Notes under the pieces: model-generated
What the model saw: the letters and a program-made list of their open reading frames with translations, nothing else
What the model was told of the DNA's origin: nothing
Database searches by the model: none
From: Roseicella frigidaeris
Lineage (GTDB): Bacteria > Pseudomonadota > Alphaproteobacteria > Acetobacterales > Acetobacteraceae
Reading direction: 5' to 3'
Assembly: GCF_003258945.1 (NCBI RefSeq)
Contig: NZ_QLIX01000001.1
Span: 1 to 64,000 of the forward strand
Length of the DNA: 64,000 nucleotides
Shown: piece by piece, positions 33,394 through 44,177 of the stretch
How the letters are laid out: every line of letters starts with the position of its first letter
Numbering within the stretch: position 1 is the stretch's first letter
Position numbers and translations under genes: made by a program

Positions 33394-33466
33394 CCCTGTT
33401 CTCCTGACGACTCGTCCGGCATGGCGGCCGGCCGTTGCGGACTGTAAGCGACGGGGCGGGGCCCTG

Positions 33467-34212
<746 letters not shown>

Positions 34213-34216
<4 letters not shown>

Positions 34217-35051
34217 GCCGGCACCTCGGTCGGCGGCGCGTCCTCGTCCTCCTCGCCCTCGCCGAGATAGGCGGCGATGACGCGCGGATCGGCCCGCACC
34301 ACGGCCGGCGCATCCTCGGCGATCAGCTTGCCATGGTCGAGCACCACAACCCGGTCGCTGATCCGCATCACCACGCCCATGTCGTGCTCGATCAGCAGCA
34401 GCGAGGTGCCCTGGCCGCGGATATCGAGCAGCAGGCGCGCCAGCTCGTCGGATTCGCGCGGATTGAGCCCGGCGGCGGGTTCGTCGAGGCAGAGCAGCAG
34501 CGGCTCGGTGCACATGGCGCGGGCGATCTCGAGCCGCCGCTGCGCGCCATAGGGCAGGGCGCCGGCCGGGTCGTCGGCGCGCTCCAGCAGCCGCGTCGCG
34601 GCGAGCCATTGCCGGGCGAGGTCGATCGCCGCCCGCTCGGCCTGCGGATAGCGGGAGAGGCCGAGCACCGCGCCGATGCCGAGGCCGGTCGCCGCCATCA
34701 GCTTGTTGTGCTGCGCGACGAGCAGGTTCTCGAGCGCGGTCATGCCGGGGAAGAGGCGGATGTTCTGGAAGGTGCGGGCGACGCCGGCGCGGGCGATGCG
34801 GTAGCCGGGCAGGCGGTGCAGCGCGATGGCCGGGCCGCTCGCCGGATGCAGGCGGATGCTGCCGCTGCTCGGGCGGTAGAAGCCGGTGATGCAGTTGAAC
34901 AGCGTGGTCTTGCCGGCGCCGTTCGGGCCGATGACGGCGGTGATCTCGCCGCGGCGGGCGGCAAAGGAGACGTCGGAGACGGCGGTCAGCCCGCCGAAGC
35001 GCATGCTGAGCGCCTCGACTTCCAGGATCGGCGCGAGGCCGGCGGCCGCGC

Positions 35052-35055
<4 letters not shown>
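34213..35055 (-). CDS. livG: Branched-chain amino acid ABC transporter ATPase LivG
   Basis: A 280-residue ATPase subunit. It has Walker A '[20 protein letters not shown]', '[22 protein letters not shown]', a degenerate signature '[15 protein letters not shown]', Walker B '[16 protein letters not shown]', and H-loop '[10 protein letters not shown]'. The start appears to be TTG at 35055, overlapping the livM stop (TTGA) with GGGGAAGG upstream. The first in-frame ATG would remove the first beta strand ('[10 protein letters not shown]'). The C-terminus carries an acidic tail ([10 protein letters not shown]). Confidence 0.9.
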
Positions 35056-36355
<1,300 letters not shown>

Positions 36356-36359
<4 letters not shown>

Positions 36360-37270
36360 ACCTTCTCCACCTCCTGCCGGCCGAGCAGGCCGGTGGGGAG
36401 GAAGATCAGCGTGACGGCGAGGATCGAAAAGGCGGCGACATCCTTGTACTGCACGCTGAAATAGGCCGACCAGAAGGTCTCGATCAGGCCGATCAGCAGC
36501 CCGCCCAGCACCGCCCCGGGCAGCGAGCCGATGCCGCCCAGCACGGCGGCGGTGAAGGCCTTCACCCCGGCCAGGAAGCCGATGTAGAAATCGATCACCC
36601 CGTAGCGCAGCAGGTACATGGTGCCGGCGACGGCGGCCAACGCGGCGCCGATGACGAAGGTGAGGCTGATCGTCCGGTCGGTGTCGATGCCGAGTAGCGA
36701 GGCCATCTTGCGGTCCTGCTCGCAGGCCCGCATAGCGCGGCCGAGCGGGGTGCGGGTGACCAGGATGGTGAAGGCGGCCAGCACCGCCAGGGTCAGGGCG
36801 ATGATCAGCATCTGGATGTAGGAGAATTGCACCACGAAGGGCCCGTCGCGCATCACCTCGACGCCGCCCGGGATCAGCGCCTCCAGCGGCTTCGGCCGCG
36901 CCCCCTGGCTGACCTGGATGTAGTTCTGCAGCACGATGGAGAGGCCGATCGCCGAGATCAGCGGCGCCAGGCGGAAGCTGCCCCGCAGCGGCCGGTAGGC
37001 CACCCGCTCCATCGTCCAGCCATAGAGGGCGGTGACCGCCATGGAGACGAGCAGGACGGCGAGGATCGCCGCCGGCCCGGCCATCAGCCCGCCCATCTGC
37101 AGCAGCAGGACGGTGATGAGGGCGACGAAGGACCCGATCATGAAGATGTCGCCATGGGCGAAATTGATCATGCCGATGATGCCGTAGACCATGGTGTAGC
37201 CCACCGCGATCAGGCCATAGATCATGCCCAGGCTGATCCCGTTGATCAGCTGCTGCAGCGCATAGGCCAA
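36356..37270 (-). CDS. livH: Branched-chain amino acid ABC transporter permease LivH
   Basis: A 304-residue inner-membrane permease. It carries '[41 protein letters not shown]', nearly the family consensus, and '[20 protein letters not shown]' as the coupling loop. The start is a TTG at 37270 (LAYALQQL...) with AGGAGA 5 bases upstream; no ATG gives a proper N-terminus. First gene of the operon, with its promoter in the 131-base gap before the divergent CMD-family gene. Confidence 0.92.
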
Positions 37271-37401
37271 TGGTGTCTCCTGGCCGTGAAGGATCCCTGT
37301 GGCGGCAACGCTAGAGCCATTCGTCGCGGGGCGGAAGCGTTCCTTGGCGGAAACCGCGGCCGGGGCGAGAATGCCGCGGCAAACCCCCGGGAGGATCATC
37401 C

Positions 37402-37995
37402 ATGCCCAGCGATACCGGCCTGCCGGCCGATGACGGCCAGCGCGGCCGCCTGCCGCCCATCCCCGAATCGGTGATGACGCCGGAGCAGAAGCGTGTCGCC
37501 GAGAGCATCACCGCCGGGCCGCGCGGCGGGCTCCGCGGCCCCTTTCCCGCCATGCTGCGCAGCCCGGAGGTGGCCGAGCGCTTCCAGAAGCTCGGCGAGT
37601 ACCTCCGCTTCAACTCCTCCATCCCGTCGGCGCTGAACGAGCTCGCCATCCTGGTGACGGCGCGGGAATGGACGGCGCAGTACGAGTGGTACGCCCACCA
37701 TCTCCTCGCCATGAAGGCCGGCCTGCCCGCCGCGATCGCCGAGGCGGTGGCCGAGGGCCGCATGCCGGACGGCATGGACCCCGACCAGGCGATGGTCTGG
37801 CGCTTCTGCACCGAGCTGCACCGGACGCGGACGGTCTCGGATGCCAGCTATGCCGCGGTGAAGGAGCGCTTCGGCGAGCGCGGCGTGATCGATCTCATCG
37901 CCGTCAGCGGCTATTACGTCGCCGTTGCGATGACGCTCAACGTCGCCGAGGTGCCGCTGCCGCCCGGCGTGCCGGTGCCGCTGCGGCCGCTCTGA
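37402..37995 (+). CDS. Carboxymuconolactone decarboxylase (AhpD-like) family protein
   Basis: A 197-residue all-helical protein of the CMD/AhpD superfamily. It shows 'RGPFPAMLRSPEVAERFQKLGEYLRFNSSIPSALNELAILVTAREW' and 'QYEWYAHHLLAMKAGLPAAIAEAV', the family core. The CxxC redox pair of AhpD is absent, so peroxidase activity is unlikely; a decarboxylase-like or unknown role fits better. GGGAGG precedes the ATG. It is divergent from livH and converges on a di-heme protein gene. Confidence 0.85.
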   Translation: MPSDTGLPADDGQRGRLPPIPESVMTPEQKRVAESITAGPRGGLRGPFPAMLRSPEVAERFQKLGEYLRFNSSIPSALNELAILVTAREWTAQYEWYAHHLLAMKAGLPAAIAEAVAEGRMPDGMDPDQAMVWRFCTELHRTRTVSDASYAAVKERFGERGVIDLIAVSGYYVAVAMTLNVAEVPLPPGVPVPLRPL

Positions 37996-38044
37996 CGGCC
38001 CCGGCCCTGCGGCCCGTCGCCGCGGGGCCCGGCCAGGCGGGGGC

Positions 38045-39337
38045 TCAGCGCGCCGCCCGGTTGGGCCGCGGATAGTTCTCCACCATCTTTTCGGCCATGG
38101 CGTGATAAGCGTCGAGCGCTGCGCCGGCGCCGGCGGCGTCCCCCGCCTCGGCCAGCACCGCCACCCGCTCGAGGCCGCCGCGCAGGGCCTCGAAATCCAG
38201 CGGTAGCTGCTTGTGGCGGTCCGGCCGTCCGGCCAGGCGCGGCGCGTCGCCCTCGGGGAAGGCGCGCTGCACCCGGCGCAGCTCGGCGTTCACGGTGTCG
38301 ACGACGAAGCGAGTCAGCCCCGCCTCGCCGCGCGAGAGCGTCTGGTCGAGCAGCCCGACATAGGCGGCCAGCTCGCCCATCTCGAGCCGGAAGCTCGCCG
38401 GCTGCACCGCATCCTCGGCGGCGCCCGCCGCGGCGAGGAAGGCGAGGATGTCCGCCCGCTGCGCGGGATCGAGGTCCGGCCCATGCCCCTCCACCGCCGC
38501 GCCGAGATCGGGCCAGCGCCCGTCATGGCCATAGGGGGCGCTGTCCGTCACGTCGAGCAGCGTCGGCGTGCGCAGCCGGTCGCCGGTGCCGACGTCATGC
38601 GCCCGGCCATCGGTGAAGGCGGTGCCGGGGACGTGGCACTCGGCGCAGGCGGCGGCGAAGGCGGCCTCGCCGCGGCGTTCGGCCTCCGAGGCGCCGGGGG
38701 CCAGCTTGCCCTCGATGGTGAGGCGGCCGCCAGGGATGAACTCGAACTCGTTCATGTAGGCGGTCAGCGCATCGAGGATCACCGGCGGCGGCTCGGGCCC
38801 CGCGAATTCGTCGACGATGACGTGCCGGGCGAATTCGCGTAGCGAGGCGATACGTCCGTCCCGCCCGTAGGGGCCGAGATAGCGGATGCCGCGCAGGCTC
38901 GGGATGTCGACATGGTTCTCGACGCCGTCATCGGCGGTCGGGTTGAACAGGCTGGCCGTGGGGTCGAGGCCGCCCGGCCGGGCGGAATGGCCAGGCAGCA
39001 GGAAATCCGGGTTGTTGTGGCCGTTGACGTGGCAGGAATTGCAGGAGAGGCCCGCGCCGCGCGCCACCGGGCCGAAGAGCAGCGGCGAGGAGAAGGCGGT
39101 GTTGCCGAGGGCGACGAGGAAGCTCTGCCGCCCGCCCGCCAGCTCGCTGCGCAGGCGTTGCGCCGGGAAGCGGTCGGGCGAGGGATCGATGCGCGACCCC
39201 TCCGGCAACGCCGCGGCGCCGAGCAGCAGCGCCGCTCCCGCCAGCAGCAGGCGGCGCCCGGGACGAGCGCGCGGCGCCCTCGCCGCCGGCTGCCCGGCCG
39301 CAGCGCCGCGGGCCGCCCTCAGAAGCTCCAGGCCCAT
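38045..39337 (-). CDS. Di-heme cytochrome c peroxidase-like protein
   Basis: A 430-residue protein with an N-terminal hydrophobic signal or anchor (about 29-45) and two c-type haem motifs, CNSCH at 99-103 and CAECH at 231-235. It belongs to the bacterial cytochrome c peroxidase / MauG superfamily. 'DVTDSAPYGHDGRWPDLGAAVEGH' is a typical second-domain segment. After the haem domains a helical tail of about 110 residues is unusual for the family. The start overlaps the end of the porin-like gene by 19 bases. Third gene of a coupled minus-strand operon with that porin and a periplasmic protein, so it likely acts on the same substrate or metal. Confidence 0.85.
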   Translation of the reverse strand: MGLELLRAARGAAAGQPAARAPRARPGRRLLLAGAALLLGAAALPEGSRIDPSPDRFPAQRLRSELAGGRQSFLVALGNTAFSSPLLFGPVARGAGLSCNSCHVNGHNNPDFLLPGHSARPGGLDPTASLFNPTADDGVENHVDIPSLRGIRYLGPYGRDGRIASLREFARHVIVDEFAGPEPPPVILDALTAYMNEFEFIPGGRLTIEGKLAPGASEAERRGEAAFAAACAECHVPGTAFTDGRAHDVGTGDRLRTPTLLDVTDSAPYGHDGRWPDLGAAVEGHGPDLDPAQRADILAFLAAAGAAEDAVQPASFRLEMGELAAYVGLLDQTLSRGEAGLTRFVVDTVNAELRRVQRAFPEGDAPRLAGRPDRHKQLPLDFEALRGGLERVAVLAEAGDAAGAGAALDAYHAMAEKMVENYPRPNRAAR

Positions 39338-40590
39338 CCCAGCAGACCCCCGAAGTCGTTCGCCGCGATCCCGGCCTCGCGCAGCCGCCGCCAGCCGAGC
39401 GTGACCGAGGCGCTGCGCAGGATCGGCAGCGGCGCGACGAAGTAGAGATCGTAGGTCACGCTCGCCGTATGCTGCTCGCGCGTCTCGTGCACGCCCTCGG
39501 TCCGGTCCTCCAGCCAGTTCGCCAGATAGGCATAGGAGAGGGTCCAGGGCGCGCGGCGCAGGTCGAAGCCGGCGGTGAGATAGTCCGAGCTGCGACCCTG
39601 GAAGCCGCCCGCCTGGTCGAAATGCACGTATTCGGCGAAGGGGGCGGCGGTCACCCGCTGCGGCAGGGGGATGGTCCAGAAGCCACCGAGCGCCCAGGAC
39701 TGCTCGGTCGCGGGGCGCCCCGACTCCTGCGCATCCTGGCCGGGCCGCCGCGCGGCGTAGGAGGCGGTGTAGCCGGCGAGGCCGCGCGGCATCGGGATGC
39801 CGTAGCCGGCCAGGGAGACGACCGTGCCGCCGGCGAAATCCGTGTTGTCCGGCGTGCCGGTGCCGCGCCCGTTGCGCCAGCGCCAGTCGGTGCGCGTCAC
39901 CAGCTCGCCGGTCTCGGGATCGACGCTGGAGCGCGGCTGCGCCCAGCGCGGGCTGAAGGCGCCCCAGGAGAGGGCGCTGCGATCCGCCTCGAAGACCTCC
40001 ACCTGCAGGTTGTGGGCGCCGATGCTGCGCGTCAGGCCGAGGGCATCCGAGACCCAGAGCCGCGCGCCGACGCCGATCTTCTCCTTCACCTCGTATTCGC
40101 GGCCGAAATCCGTGCCGTAGAGGCCCGGGCCGCGGTCCCAGGCGCTGCCGAAACGGGGATGGATCTTGCCGCCGAAGATGTCGACGAGGCCCTGGCTCCA
40201 GGTGAGGTAGAGCTCATCGGTCCAGAGCACCTGGTCACGGAAGACGCTGCCGCGGCCATCGGGCACCTGGTCGGTCTGCTCCAGCCGCAGCACGCCGTTC
40301 ACCGCGAAGCCGTAGGGCAGCAGCAGATAGGCCGCGAGCAGGGATTCGGTGTAGAGGTTGCCGTTGCCCTGCTGGTCGCGGCGCTTGCCGTTGACGTCGA
40401 GCTCGAGCGTGGTCTGCACCTCGCCGCCGAAGATCACGTCGTCGCCGCCGCCGCGGGTCAGCGCGCCGGTCCGGTCGGCGACGCCGGGGCCGACATTACG
40501 CATCTGCGCCGCCGCCGGCAGGGCGAGGAGCAGCCCGAGCGCCGCCAGCCACCCCGGCAGCGCCCGCATCCGGAAAGCCGGCAGGCTCAT
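39319..40590 (-). CDS. Outer-membrane porin-like beta-barrel protein
   Basis: A 423-residue protein with a Sec signal (residues about 1-29, ending ALPAAAQ). The body has alternating amphipathic strands rich in Tyr/Trp/Gly ('QVLWTDELYLTWSQGLVDIFGGKIHPRFGSAWD'). The C-terminus ends in Phe ('GLLGWAWSF'), the classic outer-membrane insertion signal. It resembles poorly characterised alphaproteobacterial barrels, not a named porin. Its ATG overlaps the upstream gene's stop (ATGA), and its end overlaps the di-heme gene. Confidence 0.8.
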   Translation of the reverse strand: MSLPAFRMRALPGWLAALGLLLALPAAAQMRNVGPGVADRTGALTRGGGDDVIFGGEVQTTLELDVNGKRRDQQGNGNLYTESLLAAYLLLPYGFAVNGVLRLEQTDQVPDGRGSVFRDQVLWTDELYLTWSQGLVDIFGGKIHPRFGSAWDRGPGLYGTDFGREYEVKEKIGVGARLWVSDALGLTRSIGAHNLQVEVFEADRSALSWGAFSPRWAQPRSSVDPETGELVTRTDWRWRNGRGTGTPDNTDFAGGTVVSLAGYGIPMPRGLAGYTASYAARRPGQDAQESGRPATEQSWALGGFWTIPLPQRVTAAPFAEYVHFDQAGGFQGRSSDYLTAGFDLRRAPWTLSYAYLANWLEDRTEGVHETREQHTASVTYDLYFVAPLPILRSASVTLGWRRLREAGIAANDFGGLLGWAWSF

Positions 40591-41399
40591 GCGACGGCCC
40601 GCGCCGCGATGGCCTGGATCCGGTCGGAGCGCGAGCGGACCGTGCTGACGCTGGCCGGCAGGCGGCTTGGCGGCAGCAGGTTTGGATAGGCGAGCTGGTG
40701 CAGATCCTCGAGCACGGTCGCCGCCTCGGACCAATCCGCCGCGGCATGGCTCCCCTTGAGCTGCTCGCCGGCCGTCTGCTGGGCGTAGAAGAGGAAGCCC
40801 ATGCTGTCGTGGTATTCGACGACGTTGATGATGCGGCCGCGCTCGATGCTCTCGCCGTAATCCGAGGCGACGTCGTAGACCATTATCGCGACATGGCTCA
40901 GCATGAAGCGTGGGCTGGTCAGGCGGTGCGGATCGATGGCGCGCTTGGCGTTGGCGAGCTTCGGCGCGAGCGATTCCCAGGCCTGGCCGAAGCGGCCATC
41001 GGTGCCGACATTGCCGCCCTCGGCCCAGGCTTCCATGACCTCCAACTCGCGCTCGAAGCCGGGGGCGCGGCGCAGGGCGAGGCGTGGCTCCAGCCAGGTG
41101 TAGAGCTCGCGGATGGGATGCCCGAAATGCGGCACCGCCAGCCGCGCCTCCCCGGCATCCAGCAGCTTGCGGCCGACGATCAGATGCCCTTCGAGCAAGC
41201 CGAGCTTCTCGAGGTAGTCGGCATCCGCCGCCTCCGGCGTCGAGGCGTCGCGCTGCGGCACCTCGGCGACGCGGCGAAGGCCGCCGCGGCAGATCGGCGT
41301 GCCGGGCGGGAGGGGCGGCGTGGCGGGAGCGGCCACGGCACGCAGCGCGGCGCTGGCGGCAAGGCCGGCCGGCATGGCCAGGAGCAGGCGTCGGTTCAT
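40587..41399 (-). CDS. Periplasmic helical protein, possibly imelysin-like
   Basis: A 270-residue exported protein (signal residues 1 to about 24, 'NRRLLLAMPAGLAASAALRAVAA') that is almost entirely helical. It contains 'GHLIVGRKLLDAG', 'VPHFGHPIRELYTWLEP' and a central 'SPRFMLSHVAIMVYDVASDYGESIERG'. The 'GHPIRELY' segment recalls, but does not match, the GxHxxE motif of imelysin/EfeO iron-uptake proteins, so that link is speculative. It leads a three-gene coupled operon with a porin-like barrel and a di-heme peroxidase-like protein. A palindrome resembling a Fur box lies just upstream. An in-frame ATG at 41429 is less likely. Confidence 0.6.
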   Translation of the reverse strand: MNRRLLLAMPAGLAASAALRAVAAPATPPLPPGTPICRGGLRRVAEVPQRDASTPEAADADYLEKLGLLEGHLIVGRKLLDAGEARLAVPHFGHPIRELYTWLEPRLALRRAPGFERELEVMEAWAEGGNVGTDGRFGQAWESLAPKLANAKRAIDPHRLTSPRFMLSHVAIMVYDVASDYGESIERGRIINVVEYHDSMGFLFYAQQTAGEQLKGSHAAADWSEAATVLEDLHQLAYPNLLPPSRLPASVSTVRSRSDRIQAIAARAVA

Positions 41400-41840
41400 G
41401 GGGCACCGTCGAGTGAAACTCACTCGCATTTGCCTACTGCCCGGGTGCGACAGCGACAACGCGGGGCGAGGGATCATGTTGCGAGTTGGCAACCCTGCCG
41501 CAGCTTGGCCGGTAATGCTCGGCCCAGGCTGGATTTTCCTGCCGGAAGGACGATCCCGGCCGGCCCGCGCCGCGGCGGCCACGGGGCGTCCGGGCAACGA
41601 CCACGGCCCGCCCGGCCACGTGGCAAGCGCTTCCGGGACAAGCCTTTCATCGCGACGGGGCCGTTGCAGGAAACGGCGTATCGGTTCATCGGATGGCGTG
41701 GATTTCATCACTGCGTCAGGATGATCGCGGCGCCCGCGCCGGGCGTGGCGCCGCCTGGCCGATGATCCGGGTGGGGGGCGTGGCAAGCCGGGGCATGGAT
41801 GGTTAGATGCCCGAGGCAAGCCAGGGACAAGGAGGGGACC
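41400..41840. other. Intergenic region between divergent genes
   Basis: A 441-base gap. It contains the CGAGTG/CACTCG palindrome at 41410-41426 near the left gene and the GGAGG ribosome binding site of the dienelactone hydrolase gene at its right edge. No coding sequence with a domain is apparent. Confidence 0.55.
41410..41426 (-). promoter_or_regulatory. Palindrome resembling a Fur-type operator
   Basis: CGAGTG-AAACT-CACTCG, 6-bp arms, 11-27 bases before the start of the three-gene envelope operon. On the minus strand TGCGAGTGAGTTTCACT agrees at most positions with the Fur-box-like TGCGAATGATTCTCATT. Suggestive only. Confidence 0.35.
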
Positions 41841-42542
41841 ATGTCAGAGATCGAGATCGCCGCCACCGACGGCAGCGGCAGCTTCGGCGCCTATGTCGCC
41901 ACCCCGAAGACGACGCCGGCCGGCGTCGTGGTGATGATCCAGGAGATCTTCGGCGTGAACGCCACCATGCGCCAGCTCAGCGACTGGGTGGCGGAGATGG
42001 GCTTCATCGCCATCAGCCCCGACCTCTTCTGGCGGCAGGAGAAGGGCGTGCAGCTCGACCCCGATGCCGGCCAGGCGCAGTGGGATCGGGCCTTCAAGCT
42101 CATGCAGGGCATGGACCAGGACAAGGCGATCGAGGACCTCAAGGCAACGATCGTGCATGCCCGGACCATGCCCGGCAGCAACGGCAAGGTGGCGACCATG
42201 GGCTTCTGCCTCGGCGGCCGGCTCGCCTACATGGCGGCGGCGCGCACCGATGCGGATGCCAATATCAGCTATTACGGCGTCGGCATCGATGGGCTGCTCG
42301 GCGAGGCCGGCAGCATCAAGGCGCCGCTGATCCTGCACATCGCCGAGAAGGACAAGTTCGTCCCGCCCGAGGCGCAGGCCAAGATCCTCGACGGGCTGAA
42401 GGGCCGGGAGCAGGTCGCGGCCTATGTCTATCCCGGCGTCGACCACGCCTTCGCCCGCATGGGCGGCCATGCCTGGGATGCGCGGGCGGCGACCATCGCC
42501 AATGGCCGCTCGGCCGAGCTGCTGGCCCGGGTGCTGGGCTAG
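41841..42542 (+). CDS. Dienelactone hydrolase family protein
   Basis: A 233-residue cytoplasmic alpha/beta hydrolase of the dienelactone hydrolase family. The catalytic triad is Cys123 in 'MGFCLGGRLAYM', Asp171 in 'HIAEKDKFVPP' and His202 in 'GVDHAFAR'. Glu35 in 'IQEIFGVN' matches the glutamate that activates the Cys in the type enzyme. In chlorocatechol pathways the enzyme opens dienelactone to maleylacetate, but many homologues have other esterase roles and no ring-cleavage dioxygenase is nearby. GGAGGGG precedes the ATG at 41841. Strong hairpins follow. Confidence 0.9.
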   Translation: MSEIEIAATDGSGSFGAYVATPKTTPAGVVVMIQEIFGVNATMRQLSDWVAEMGFIAISPDLFWRQEKGVQLDPDAGQAQWDRAFKLMQGMDQDKAIEDLKATIVHARTMPGSNGKVATMGFCLGGRLAYMAAARTDADANISYYGVGIDGLLGEAGSIKAPLILHIAEKDKFVPPEAQAKILDGLKGREQVAAYVYPGVDHAFARMGGHAWDARAATIANGRSAELLARVLG

Positions 42543-42547
42543 ACCAT

Positions 42548-42630
42548 TCCCCACGACGCCGCTGTGGGGGTTTCATCCGCCCCCCGGTCCGGGGGTGCAT
42601 AGGAGCCTGCCGCGGCAAGGCCGCGGCAGG
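42548..42630 (+). terminator. Terminator cluster after the dienelactone hydrolase gene
   Basis: Three successive hairpins: CCCCAC...GTGGGG (about 42549-42569), CCCCCGG-T-CCGGGGG (42581-42595), and CCTGCCGCGG-CAAGG-CCGCGGCAGG (42606-42630, a perfect 10-bp stem). The first and last share sequence with the region after the MFS gene at 57776-57870. Confidence 0.6.
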
Positions 42631-42730
42631 ATGACGGGCAGCGGCAGGGCTCGCCGGACGCGCGCGCCCCGCCCACTGCCATGCCATGATGGCCGGAGGG
42701 CCCCGCCTCCCTGCCGCCGAGGAGAAGACC

Positions 42731-43672
42731 ATGCCGCTCGATGAATCCGCCCAGGGCGTCTATGTGATCGCGCCGACGCCCTTCCACCCCGATGGCCGGA
42801 TCGACGAGGCCAGCACCGACCGGATGACCGAGTTCTTCCTCGAGGCCGGCTGCGACGGCATGACCATCCTCGGCGTCATGGGCGAGGCGCCGAAGCTCGA
42901 CGGTGCCGAGGCGCTGGAGATCAGCCGCCGCATCATCCGCCGCGCCGGCAAGGCAGGCATCATCGTCGGCGTCTCCGCCCCCGGCTTCGCCGCCATGCGC
43001 GCCCTGGCCCATGGGGTGATGGAGGCGGGCGCCGCCGGGGTGATGATCGCGCCGCCGAGCACGCTGCGCACCGACGACCAGATCGTCGCCTACTACACCC
43101 AGGCGGTGCAGGCGATCGGCGCCGACATCCCCTTCGTGTTGCAGGACTACCCGCTGCTGTTCCAGGTGCAGATGACGCCGGGCGTCATCCGCCGTATCGT
43201 CCAGGCGCTGCCCTCCTGCGTCATGCTGAAGCACGAGGACTGGCCGGGGCTCGAGAAGATCAGCGCGCTGCGCGGCTTCCAGGCCGAGGGCTCGATGCGG
43301 CCGATCAGCATCCTCTGCGGCAATGGCGGCCTGTTCCTTGATTTCGAATGCGAGCGCGGCGCCGACGGGGCGATGACCGGCTATGCCTTTCCCGACATGC
43401 TGGTCGAGCTGGTGCGGCTGGCCCGGGCCGGCGAGCGGGACCGGGCGCATGACCTGTTCGACGCGCATCTGCCGCTGATCCGCTACGAGCAGCAATTCGG
43501 CGTCGGCCTCGCCGTGCGCAAGCATGTGTTGATGCGCCGGGGCGTCATCGCCTCCGACGCGCAGCGGGCGCCGGGTGGGCGGCTCGGCCAGACGGCGGTG
43601 GCGGAGGTGGAATACCTGCTGGCCCGGCTCGCGCGGCACGATGCGCGGGCGCGGCTGCCGGCGCTCGGCTGA
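42731..43672 (+). CDS. Dihydrodipicolinate synthase/N-acetylneuraminate lyase family protein
   Basis: A 313-residue TIM-barrel lyase or aldolase. The Schiff-base Lys167 is in 'SCVMLKHEDWPG' and the conserved Tyr140 is in 'PFVLQDYPLLF'. 'MTILGVMGEAPKLDGAEA' replaces the GTTGE substrate loop of true DapA with GVMGE. That change suggests it acts on another 2-keto acid substrate rather than making lysine precursor. GGAGAAG precedes the ATG. It converges on a YdcF-like gene with 3 bases between stops. Confidence 0.88.
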   Translation: MPLDESAQGVYVIAPTPFHPDGRIDEASTDRMTEFFLEAGCDGMTILGVMGEAPKLDGAEALEISRRIIRRAGKAGIIVGVSAPGFAAMRALAHGVMEAGAAGVMIAPPSTLRTDDQIVAYYTQAVQAIGADIPFVLQDYPLLFQVQMTPGVIRRIVQALPSCVMLKHEDWPGLEKISALRGFQAEGSMRPISILCGNGGLFLDFECERGADGAMTGYAFPDMLVELVRLARAGERDRAHDLFDAHLPLIRYEQQFGVGLAVRKHVLMRRGVIASDAQRAPGGRLGQTAVAEVEYLLARLARHDARARLPALG

Positions 43673-43675
43673 GCC

Positions 43676-44173
43676 TCAACGCCCCCGGGCGCGGTGCCAG
43701 AGCAGCAGCGCCGCGTCGTAGGGGATGGCCGGGATTTCCCGCAGCCGCCAGTACCAGCGCCGCGCCAGGCTGACATCGCCCGAGGCGCCGATCGGCACCG
43801 GCCGTGCCGCCAGCCCGGCGAGGCGCAGCAGCAGCAGGCAGCGCGCCAGATGATAGCGGCTGGTCGCGGCATAGACCCGGCCGCGATGGCCGCGCGCCCG
43901 CAGCAGGTCGCGGCAGGCCCGCACCGAGGAGAGGGTGTCGGTCGCGGTCGGCTCCTCCAGGATCGCCCCGGGCGCGACGCCGAACTCGCCCAGCAGCCGC
44001 GCCATGACGCGGCTCTCCGCATCGCCATGGCGGCCGCGGGCCCCGGTCGGCAGGTAGAGCGCATCCGGCCGCCGGGCGCCGAAGCGATGCGCCGCCTCCA
44101 CCCGCCGGCGCAGCGCCGGGCTCGGGCTGCCATCCGGCCGCACCGCGGCGCCGAAGATGATGATCGGCGTCAC
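43676..44173 (-). CDS. YdcF family (DUF218) protein
   Basis: A 165-residue protein of the DUF218 family (ElyC, SanA, YdcF). The pattern 'IIIFGAAVRPDGSPSPALRRRVEAA', 'YLPTGARGRHGDAESRVMARLLGEFGV', 'EPTATDTLSSVRACRDLL', 'AATSRYHLARC' fits the family, which is implicated in envelope or peptidoglycan-precursor processes. It starts with GTG at 44173, 4 bases after the upstream methyltransferase stop, so the two are co-transcribed. The N-terminal membrane anchor of ElyC is missing, as in YdcF. Confidence 0.85.
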   Translation of the reverse strand: MTPIIIFGAAVRPDGSPSPALRRRVEAAHRFGARRPDALYLPTGARGRHGDAESRVMARLLGEFGVAPGAILEEPTATDTLSSVRACRDLLRARGHRGRVYAATSRYHLARCLLLLRLAGLAARPVPIGASGDVSLARRWYWRLREIPAIPYDAALLLWHRARGR

Positions 44174-44177
44174 GCCC

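Noticed and set aside
40587-41399. Assignment of the periplasmic protein as MbnP ('metallo-mystery pair') beside a di-heme MbnH
   Set aside because: It lacks the four-Cys pattern of that family; only one Cys is visible.
42731-43672. Calling the lyase DapA (lysine synthesis)
   Set aside because: The GTTGE substrate loop is replaced by GVMGE, and it is not near lysine genes; only the superfamily is supported.
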